A DNA stretch of 64,000 nucleotides. It comes from Populus alba. Its lineage: Eukaryota > Streptophyta > Magnoliopsida > Malpighiales > Salicaceae. The position numbers and the translations under genes were made by a program. This document shows positions 35,647 through 45,401 of this stretch, piece after piece; the first letter of the stretch is position 1; each line of letters begins with the position of its first letter. The stretch covers positions 13,111,875 through 13,175,874 of the forward strand of contig NC_133300.1 of assembly GCF_005239225.2 (NCBI RefSeq), read 5' to 3'. The notes below the pieces were generated by a model. The model was not told the origin of the DNA and did no database searches. It saw nothing but the letters and a program-made list of their open reading frames with translations.

Positions 35647-37085
35647 CATAGTTATTAAACCCGGTCCAGGGGTTGACCCGGCCAAGGGGCCAGGTCTCGG
35701 GTTTTATGGGTCAACCCGGGTTATCCGGGTTGATTAAAAAAAATTAATATTTTATATGAAAAAATCCAATAGATTATACATATTATAAATAATGAAGTTT
35801 AAAATAATATTTTAAATACTTCAACTTCAAGGGATAACATAATATCTTTTTAATGTGAGATTTGAAGCCCTTTCATATATATACTCTATGTTCCCATGAA
35901 AAAAGTTATGTTTTTTCAATGTGGGATTTGAAACCCATTACTAATGGGCCATTAGTATATATACTCAATGTTCCCAAGGAAAAAATCATGTTTTTTCAAT
36001 GTGGGATAAAAAAACCTTTTGTTTTAAATACTTCAACTTAAAAGGATAACATAGTATCTTTTCAATGTGGGATTTGAAGCCACTTTGTATATATACTCTA
36101 TGTTCCTATAAAAAAATTTATGTTTTTTCAATGTGGGATTTCAAACTCATTAGTATATATACTTTATGTTCCCAAAGAAAAAAGTTATGTTTTTTTCAAT
36201 GTGGGATAAAAAAACATAGAGTATATATATGAAAGAGCTTCAAATCCCACATTGAAAAGATACTATGTTATCCCTTTAAGTTGAAGTATTTAAACCAAAA
36301 GGTTTTTTATCCCACATTGAAAAAACATGATTTTTTCCTTGGGAACATAGAGTATATATATTAATGGGTTTCAAATCCTACATTGAAAAAACATAACTTT
36401 TTTCATGGGAACATAGAGTATATATATGAAAGGGCTTCAAATCTCACATTGAAAAGATACTATAATATCCTTTTAAGTTAAAGTATTTAAACCAAAAGGT
36501 TTTTTATCCCACATTGAAAAAACATGATTTTTTCCTTGGGAACATAGAGTATATATACCAATGGGTTTCAAATCCCACATTGAAAAAACATGATTTTTTT
36601 CATGGGAACATAGAGTATATATATGAAAGGGCTTCAAATCCCACATTGAAAAGATACTATGTTATCCCTTTAAGTTGAAGTATTTAAACCAAAAGGTTTT
36701 TTATCCCACATTGAAAAAACATGATTTTTTCCTTGGGAACATAGAGTATATATACTAATGGGTTTCAAATCCCACATTGAAAAAACATGATTTTTTCATG
36801 TAAACATAGAGTATATATATGAAAGGGCTTTAAACCTCACTTTGAAAAGATACTATGTTATCATTTTAAATTGAAATATTTAAACCAATTTTTTTATCCC
36901 ATATTTAAAAAAAAAAACCCGGGTCTCGTCCGGGTCGCCCGGGTCCCGGGTCAACCCACCGGGTCGTCCGGGTTTGGCTGGGCTGTTGCCACAGCCGGTC
37001 TTTTATTAAACCCGAACCGGTCCAGCCACCGGGTCGACCGGGTCCCGGGTTGACCCGCCGGGCCGGGCCGGGTTTAATAACTATG
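35647..37085. mobile_element. Foldback DNA transposon, hAT-like, non-autonomous
   Basis: Terminal inverted repeats CATAGTTATTAAACCCGG and CCGGGTTTAATAACTATG bound 1,439 bp. An exact 8 bp target duplication GCTGAAAT lies outside (35639-35646 and 37086-37093). CA...TG ends with an 8 bp duplication fit the hAT superfamily. The outer parts are CG-rich (repeated ACCCGGGT/GGGTTGACCCG words). The interior is AT-rich and made of inverted arrays meeting near 36215: left-arm words such as TTCAATGTGGGAT recur on the right arm as ATCCCACATTGAA. No transposase frame is present. Confidence 0.88.
36301..36891. repeat. 197 bp higher-order tandem array inside the foldback element
   Basis: Three tandem copies with starts at 36301, 36498 and 36695, exactly 197 bp apart. 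Each copy consists of three related sub-units of 65-66 bp, every one opening with ATCCCACATTGAA or a close variant (starts 36309, 36375, 36441, 36506, 36572, 36638, 36703, 36769). In two sub-units of each trio a TATATATA follows after a 33-base gap; the third carries TATTTAAA at the same place. Confidence 0.9.
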
Positions 37086-37214
37086 GCTGAAATAGCCTTA
37101 TTGTCTTAATAATAATAATTTTTAAAAAATATTTTATAATATTTTTTTGTGTTATTTTTCTATAAAATATTTTATTGGATATATTTTTAAGAAGAAGAGC
37201 ATCTGAATTTCAAG

Positions 37215-37245
<31 letters not shown>

Positions 37246-37507
37246 AAGATTCTTTTTATTGACGTCGTGTTAAATAATAAATGATATCACAATTATAGTA
37301 TCACATGGCAAAAAGTGTGTTAATTTACTAAATAAAATCAAAACAATCTTTCTTTTTTTTTTTTTTTTTGTGAAAATAGCTTTTAAAATATCTTGTTTTG
37401 AAAAAAAAAATTGAAGCTACTTTATCACAAAACACAAGATGTCGCTGGTTTCCAAAGAATAACTTTTCATCTAATGCATCATATATAAATACTACTTTGT
37501 CGCAAAA

Positions 37508-38836
37508 CACTACTAAAAAAATAATAAATAAAAATAAAAATGTTGAGAAAATATTTTTATGGGTAAATTTTTGATAAATTTTATAGATAAAAATATTCCC
37601 TTAATATATATCGAGAAAATTACAGTGAAAAAAAATTAAAAACAAAACAAAGAAAATAATGATATGTTATTTTTACCAATTGGTAAAATTATTGGTAAAC
37701 TGTGAACACTGTTTATTATGTCAATTACAAAGAGAATCATCAATGGAAAATTCCGTTGGTATTTTCCAGAGAGCTTTGAAAGTATTTATGACTTTCCAAT
37801 TGCACTGTTAATTATTCTTCTTTACAGATAAAATCAAAAACAGTTTGAAAAATCACTGGTGTTATTTGACGGTTTTCTAAATTTTTTTGATTAAACTAAA
37901 AGTTTAAATTAAATATTATAGACAAAATCAATGATGGATTGAAAAGTTATTGGTGATATTTGATAATTTTAAAATTTTTTGACTAAATTGAAAATTTAAA
38001 TTAAATATTACAGATGAAATCATTGATAGAATGATTAAAAATATTAATATTTAATTATCCATTGATAAAATCACTGGTAAAACACCAAAATAAAAAGCAT
38101 AGAATTCATAATTTCACAATAGACAGGGCTCCTTTGTTCTTCTTCTTCTTCTTCTTGCCCATGTGTAAAAACATCAATACCCATTTCTTTTTCTCTTCTC
38201 TCCTCAACTCCTTTCCTTCTCCTCCATACTCAGGTATGTATTATTTTCCTTTCTTCTTTTTTCTTCTCAGTTTTTTTTTAATTAATATACTTGATGAATT
38301 TTTTTTTTCTCTTCTTAGCTTCACTTACAACCACATTAAGGTAAGATTTTTCTTTTTTCTTCTTTTTCATGTTTTTTTTCACTATATTTTTTTAATTGTT
38401 TTTGTTCTTAATAATTGTATGAACATTGTTGTAGGATGTTTTTTCATATGATTTTCTTCTTTTTTCCAAGCGTTTTGAGTATTATAGAGTGTTGATTTAT
38501 ATTAATTAATTTATTTTATAGTTTTGTAAAATACATTATTTTTAAAATATTTTAAAATAATTACCAACAAAATTACATACAGTATTTGTTCGAGGGAAAT
38601 ACCAACGAAATAAAGCGGATAAGTTTTTTTTGCGCACCTTTTCCATCAGTAAATTCATTGGTAATAATTTTTTTTTATTACTAACGGACTTACCGACAAA
38701 CAAAAAATTACCGATGAAAGATTCACCAACAGAGAGCATTGCCGTTGGTGATTTCGTTAGTAAATTAATTATCAATGAAATGATATTACAAATACCGACA
38801 AAAATTCTGTCGGTAAATATAAAGATTGTGGTAGTG
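37508..38836. mobile_element. Putative non-autonomous CACTA element
   Basis: Left end CACTACTAAAAA; right end TTGTGGTAGTG (reverse complement CACTACCACAA), the hallmark CACTA termini. Sub-terminal words related to CCGTTGGT and ACCGACA recur near both ends, including a hairpin ACCGACA/TGTCGGT at 38794-38814. The flanking triplets (AAA left, ATA right) do not match exactly, so the duplication is imperfect or the borders have drifted. No transposase. The open frame 38062-38451 is pyrimidine-driven low complexity, not a gene. Confidence 0.55.
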
Positions 38837-39751
38837 ATATGGTTCATTTTTTATATATGTTACAATTGAATTTTATTTATTTATTTTATTTGTTATATTA
38901 ATTAAGATTGACTTATTATTTTAGAATTATATTAATTAGATGCTATGCACTACTTTATAAGCCAATTTATTTTTTTAACGTAAAAAATATATATTCAAAT
39001 GACGTAGATTTTTTTTAAAAATAATTTTTTTAAAAAAATTTTAAATCATTAACTTGACTGAGTTGAATAAATTTGATTAATTTAATAATATGATTAAAAT
39101 AAACAACAACAGTAAATAAAGCAAACAGAAAAAATAATAATTAAAAATTAAAATAAATTGTCAATATAAAAATTTGCTGGAGACTCACTGTTGCTATATT
39201 TAAAAAATAATATAAAAAAAATTAAAAAAAAGACAATAATTAAAAGTAAAAAATAAATTGTCAATAAAAAATAGCATATCATTTCACTATACTTCAAAAA
39301 ATATATAGAAACTAATTTGTCTCTAATTAATTTGTTAACACCCAATAAATCCCTTGTAAACGATGGTTTTACACCCCCAGGCAAGCTTTGCTAGTTTTTC
39401 TAAGAAAAGCAAAATCATAAAAATACTCTTCCAATTCACAATATTGTATGTCTTTGCTGCTTGGGCTACATGAGTATTTCTCTTATTCCTCTCTCTCTCT
39501 CTCTTCTTTCTCTCTCTCTCTCTCTCTCTCTCTCCACACACACACACACACACATATATAGAATTACAACTGTGATTGGTACCAAGAGAACATGAAGCAC
39601 TCACAATAATCGTAACAAGTATTCTCCAACAAGTGTGGGGAAAAAAGAAGAAAAAAACCAACAGTGCCATTGTCAGAGGTCACTGAGACCATATTCTTAC
39701 TAGTAGGAAATGTACATTTACGCAAGAAAGATAGTGATGATGATGAGTCTA
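38837..39751. other. AT-rich spacer and 3' flank of the CASP-like gene
   Basis: Contains a (CT)n tract around 39490-39533 directly followed by (CA)n to 39552. Nothing coding is visible. The part nearest 39751 is the likely 3' untranslated region of the minus-strand CASP-like gene. Confidence 0.5.
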
Positions 39752-40480
39752 CTAGACGAGAAGAGGATTTAAGATAACAGAGATGGAAATGATGATGATC
39801 AGCAAGAACATGAAGACTCCACCGAATCCAATGGATATAGCTAAAATTACGCGATAACAGTAGGTGGGCACTTGGCTGCAGATTGGTGGCCAGAATGCCT
39901 GAGAATCTCCATGCTTGTGCAGATACGCAGCTGCTATAGCTGCTGAATTCATTGCAACAAGGAGTCCGAACATGATCTTACAAGAGAGAAAAACCATATA
40001 AATATCCAACAAATTATTACTACTGAAGGACCTATTAAATTATACTTGTTCATGCCAATAAATTAATAAAAAAAAATGCAGTAGAAGACAATGCAAGAGA
40101 GTACTGTTACCACATCTAAAACTATAGCCAATCGCCATAGCAAGCTCTTCGGAGGAAGGCATACAAAGAACAAGCTGTAAAGGCTTGCGGCAATGTTTGC
40201 ACCCAAAAAGGCCCTGAAAATCATATATATAGATTAGAGAGAGCATGCACGGACCAGAAACAAACTACAAAGTAGTAGAAAACTAGAAATATATATATGT
40301 AGTTGTAACGTACTTGAAGAACATGAGATCTGTATAGTCTGCTTTGTAATCGAAAGGGAAGATCGCTCTTTCATGGCTTGCAGCCATGAAACTAGTTGCA
40401 AGAATAGTGGCAAGGAAAGCTAAGCCTCTGAGACCTCGAACAATCTGTTTAACGAGTGGTGATATTTCTACATCACCCAT
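39752..40480 (-). CDS. CASP-like (UPF0497/MARVEL-type) four-helix membrane protein
   Basis: Three coding exons on the minus strand: 40480-40314, 40213-40111, 39976-39752, all GT-AG, giving 164 aa. It starts MGDVEISPLVKQIVRGLRG, a short cytosolic N-terminus. Four hydrophobic spans follow: about residues 20-40 (LAFLATILATSFMAAS), 55-75 (KAFLGANIAASLYSLFFV), 82-105 (LLWRLAIVLDVIMFGLLVAMN) and 138-162 (ILAISIGFGGVFMFLLIIII). The DYTDLMFFK segment just before helix 2 and the WPPICSQVP loop before helix 4 are in the places expected for the family. Relatives make membrane scaffolds such as Casparian strip domains; the function of this member is not known. The sub-family was not resolved. Confidence 0.88.
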
Positions 40481-40880
40481 TTTGACTGCAAAATATATAT
40501 TCCCATGCACACACACTTAATTAATCAGGAAAATCTTGGCATTATATATGTTTTAAGTTCGTTGAACTTAAAACTTTAAAGTTGTTCATTTAAATTCAGA
40601 GATTGAAGATAGTAACGAGATGAGGGAACCCTAGCTAGCCAACCAATTATATGATGGCATGTAAAACTTGTTATTTTCATTCAAGAGAGAATAGTTAAAA
40701 TCTCATGAGTTCATATGCCTACATGATTATCAGCCAAAAAAAAGTAGTAATTAAATAACTATAGCATAGTTAATGCCGTCAGAAATAAGAACAAGAAAAA
40801 AAAAAAAAAAAAAACTCCAGGGGAAGAAACAACTTACCACTGAAGGGACGGCGCTCGCAAATAGCCTCTCTCTCTCTCCC
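40481..40880 (-). other. 5' leader of the CASP-like gene with an intron
   Basis: Read on the minus strand, a donor CAGTG|GTAAGTT near 40836 follows a short leader exon. An acceptor TTTTGCAG lies at about 40485, five bases before the ATG. A (CT)n run (40867-40884) sits at the presumed transcript start. Confidence 0.6.
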
Positions 40881-41125
40881 TCTCTTGAGAATAAGACAGC
40901 TTCCTTCTGTAAAAAGTGAAGGTGAAACTAGGGTTTCGAAGGGCAAAGATATTTCAGTCTCTTGTACAAATTTTTATTTCCTTTTCTTGACATTTTCATA
41001 CTGCTGTAATTTAATGATATATGGATTTTTTATTATTTGGTTCATATTTTCCTTTTTTGTTTGGATTGAGCTGGAAGCCAAAGGGTGAAAACACAGACAT
41101 AGAGCCGCGTGCGTGCGTGCGTCTG

Positions 41126-41160
<35 letters not shown>

Positions 41161-41599
41161 TTTCTATCTGTTTATCATAATAATAATAATAATAATAGGC
41201 ACACTATAAGGACCCTGGCTTGCAAAACAAAATACATAACTCAAGAGAAAAGAGAAAATAAAAAATAAGATACAAAAATTTGTGTGGTTTACCAAAATTT
41301 AGCTGTTTGAACTTGCAATTATAAAAGAATGTTATTAAATATGATGAAAATAACAATCACTCTCTATTAATACAAAAATAATTAAAAATCTTTCTATTAA
41401 TAAAAACAAATACCTCACAATCTCACAAATAACTCACAATATTGTTTGGAATTCCACTCGTTCACTTTTGTGTTTCTTTCTTGTATGTGGTGCATTGAAA
41501 GGCATGGGGTGTAACCTATTTATAGGCCGGGCATCCTATCCTCTCCTGAAAGAAGAAAAATGGTGCATTGCCATATCAATAAGTGGTGCACTGAAAGTT
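40881..41599. other. Spacer with microsatellites upstream of the CASP-like gene
   Basis: Includes GTGCGTGCGTGCG (41109-41121), (TA)n at 41131-41156 and (AAT)n at about 41177-41198. No gene is seen. 41210-41600 may be the decayed LTR side of the copia fragment that follows. Confidence 0.45.
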
Positions 41600-43330
41600 A
41601 TCAATTATTAGGCAATTTTATGTAATTGTGAACATATAGCCTAGAGTGTATATTCTTTTTTGAAGGTCACTTATAAAATCCGAATCAATGTAATTTTTTA
41701 TAGTGAATTTTGATATTTTATAAAATAATATAGCATTTGAGGTACCATTGATGTATCTTAAGATCTTCTCAATAATATTATCATGCATTGATTGGTTACT
41801 CCCTATTGCTCGTGTAATGTTTAGTATTGTACATATCAGACAAACATTAAATTTTTCATTGTTTATGCATATGGTATTCAAGACATCTTCATCCTCTTTG
41901 CTTCATTGTTAAGAGACATACTTGAGTATACATTGAAGTTAATAGGAAGTGAGATTAAAATTGGCTTACAATCTTGCATGTAGAAGCCTCACAAGATTTT
42001 TTTCAAATAATTATTTTGTGAAAACAAACTCTTCCTTTTACTTCTGTGTCAATGAATTTACATATGTAGAATCTTGTTTCTTGGTCCTCAAGTCTTTCAC
42101 ATCAAACTCCCTAGCCAATTGTGCCTTTAATTCTTGGAATCGATTTTTGTTAGGGTCCACTATCAATATGTCATTCATGTATAACTATAAAATGATAAAA
42201 TCACCATCTTCTTCAAACTCTTATAATATATACAATGGTTTGAACTGATTCTGTTGTACCTAAGACTATGATGGAATCAAATCTCTTGTATCAATACTTA
42301 GGCACTTGTTGGAGACCATATAAATCTTTGTTTAATATAGAAACCAAGTTCTCCTTTTCTATTTCAGCAAAACCTTCTGGTTAAAGCATACAAATTTTTT
42401 CTTCAAGTTTTTTTTTTGAAGAAATGCAACTTTCACATTTGACTACTCTAAATAAAGATCAAAATATAACATATATTGTCAAGACCACTCTGATTGTTGT
42501 AAGTCGTACCATTAGGTAAAATATTTTATTAAAATCTATTTTTTTTTTATTTTTAGCACATCCTTTTACCACCAATTTTGCAGAATAACACTTCACTTGA
42601 TCATTTCAATCACACTTTGTAAACCCATTTATTGTCGATGACCTTCATTTCTTATGGTAGAGGAACAAAATCCCAAGTTTTATTCTTGTGTGGAACTTCA
42701 ATCTCCTTTTGCATTGTTGTTATCCACATGAATATATCTGTACCTTTTATAACTTTATGGAAAATTGATGGATCTCCATATTCTATTAGAAGACAATATG
42801 CAATGTTGCTCTCAATAACATATTTTGAGTGTCAAGCTGAGTCTTCTTTCACAGATTAATCGTCGAACTTTAAAAGTTTTAGAATCTATATGTTCTTGTT
42901 CTTCATGCTCTGATACAAATTCAGAAGAAGTATGATCCAGAGTATTTTTCACCTAAATTGTTGTAGTTTTTTTTTAATGCTATCATTTTTTTTCATTTGT
43001 GTTTTATCTTATTCAAATATCACATCTTTATTGATATTACCTTGTAGATAGTGAAATCCCATAAACAAGACCCTTCACTCTCTTAATATATCCCAAAAAT
43101 ATATAGTTTTTGTATTTTAAATCTAGTTTACTAACTTCTTATGTATTGTACAACACATACATATGATTTTCAAATATATACAAGTAAGAATAATCATTTA
43201 TATTTTACTCATTTTATAAGTTAAATATTAGAATGTTTTTTATCTTGATATAAAATTTGTTTTGCAGGGAAACTTGTAACTAGTGATCTAAGTCACTTCT
43301 CTGGCCTAACATTATAGATGTGAAAAACCC
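41600..43330 (-). pseudogene. Heavily degenerate Ty1-copia pol fragment (copia C)
   Basis: Read on the minus strand, pieces of copia pol appear in the right order but in changing frames. From 42850 down these are a linker end (EIEVPHKNKTWDFVPLP), the RT start (VIDNKWVYKV, SAKLVVKGCAK), a decayed polymerase box (YMNDILIV in place of YVDD), an RT connection (LAREFDVKDL), then RNase H words (RYINGTSNAILF, YIDSDFISDLQ). Stops and frameshifts are frequent. No LTRs or target duplication could be defined, so the borders are approximate. Confidence 0.7.
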
Positions 43331-44382
43331 AATCCTTATATTTTTCATGATACTGATAGACACATGTCACTTTGGTTCTGATACGACTTTGATAGAATCC
43401 TAGTGGATTCATCACCAAAACTCACAAGTTTTCAGCTAATCAACGGGGAGGTTAATTTTTGCTGAAGAATTTAACTTGATGATGTGTGTGTCGTCTTTAA
43501 TTGTGCCAATAAATATATAAAAGAATTAAACAAGCATTTTGTTCCCGCAGACTCTTGTAAGTTCATTAACTTGGCTGACCTCTATGGATGTGCAAAGACC
43601 TAGGATATTATGTAGTCTAAAATTCAAAAGACCTCCTAATAAATCTAAACGAAAAAGAAAAAGAAAAAGAAAAAAGAAAAAGAGCTTTGATCTTCATCTC
43701 ATGTGTCTTATTTTCATTGGTTGAATGAAGACAGGTTAACAAAGAGGTAATTAACTTTTTTCATGTCTCTTCACAACACATCTCTACATCTGCAATATAT
43801 AATGCTAAAGTCCAGGGGGGCATTGCTGGATTTGGTGCATCTTTCAAAACTTGAAAAGATAAAGTATACCTGATGGCTTTCATCTTTGAAGCAAGAACCC
43901 TAATGAATCTGATTTCCTCTATTAGAATCATGTAATGGGGGAGGGCTACAATAAACTTCTTTTTTCCCCTTACAAGCCACCATTCCATGTATCACTTCTA
44001 CGAGCAACTCCGGCAGGAGGCATGATTTTTCTGTATCATTTGTTGTGTTATAAACCGTACATAAGACAGGGCTTTTTCTTTGTTTTTTCTTCCTTTCTTT
44101 TGGTTGAAAAGGGCACTACTCTCCATTATATATGTGATTGGTCCAGTACAAATTCAAAACCCCCTTTGTTTTTTGTGGAATTTGTGGATTTGAACACATG
44201 TTAAAACCTAAGGAAAGGTAGCACTAATACGTCAAAAAGAAGAATTCTTTTGAACTCAAGAATAGTAGAAAGCACTATAAAAGACACAAGGCCTATGATT
44301 TTCCCGAGTTAGCAAGGAGTTCTGCACAATTTACTGCCTGCTTGAAGGAATCGAAGGATTTGCCAATCATAGAATCCTTGCA
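43331..44382. other. Spacer downstream of the CDK-like kinase gene
   Basis: No independent gene found. A (GAAAAA)n-like purine run lies at 43651-43680. The region next to 44382 is the 3' untranslated region of the minus-strand kinase, including a 27-codon open stretch directly after its TGA (see findings). Confidence 0.5.
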
Positions 44383-45369
44383 TCACATTTCTGCAAAAGC
44401 AAAACCAAAATCTTTAAGTTTCTCATACTTTACTGGAGCTTAGAGGAAAATTAGTCTTGGCATTCAGGATTATATGAGCTAAGCATATGCAAGATCCTTC
44501 AACATGCAAATATTTCTAACTTGTAGCAGACAAAAATAATCTCAGGAATCTAATTCTCAAAGTATCCGACTGCATAGGCTTTGCTAGAAAAGATACAGAT
44601 GTAGAATCCTCACCTGTAGCCAACCTTGTTCTTCGAGCTGCTCGACGTATTTGACTTTCATTCCTTTGCAAGAGTTCTTCAATTTTATTTGGTCTGAATA
44701 ACAAAGGGCCTGAAAATTCAATCTTCTCCCTTTCTTTACTGTGGTCCTACCAGGTTATTGAAATGCAGTTAGTCATAACACAAGAAATTGCTCAGTTATT
44801 TCTAAAAATTGTTGAAATATGAGAACGCATTTCACGGGCTGATGTCACATTATCAGATTACTTCTTACCACAGCTGCATCTTCAGTTCTGTTGAGATCAT
44901 TAAAATAGTATGCCTCAGATGCATTGAGAGAATCACAGGGATCAGATTGGTTATGCTGCTTCTGCATCACATGCTTGGCAGAAGCCTCAAGGAAATTGTT
45001 TCTCCCATTCTCTGCGTTTGTGAAGTCAAAGGAGCTGTTCGCAAAGTTGAAACTTGATGAATCTTCAGCACTAATTTGACTTGATGAGACAGATGGATCA
45101 TAAGATACTGTGGATGTAGAATCCTCTTTCCGTGTCTTTGCCCATGCAAAGCCACTTGATGCTGTGACTTGTGCTGGTCCTGTGAAAGAATAGTGTCCTT
45201 TTGTTGCCTGGGCTGTCTCTGAGATTGTATCAGAAAATAAATTTTGCTCTCTGCTGGCTCCTTTTCTTCCTTTCACATATGCATTATTATCATTAGCCAA
45301 ACGAACAAATTCAGAGTTATCTTTCACTTCCTGCATAACCGAAAACAAAGTATCAGGAACTAGCTCACT

Positions 45370-45401
<32 letters not shown>

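Noticed and set aside
36301..36891. Regularly spaced repeats as a CRISPR array
   Set aside because: Plant nuclear context, contiguous 65/197 bp tandem units without unique spacers, located within a foldback transposon.
38062..38451. 129-codon open frame on the plus strand
   Set aside because: Phe/Leu/Ser-rich translation of CTT and T runs inside the putative CACTA element. No family, no codon bias of a gene.
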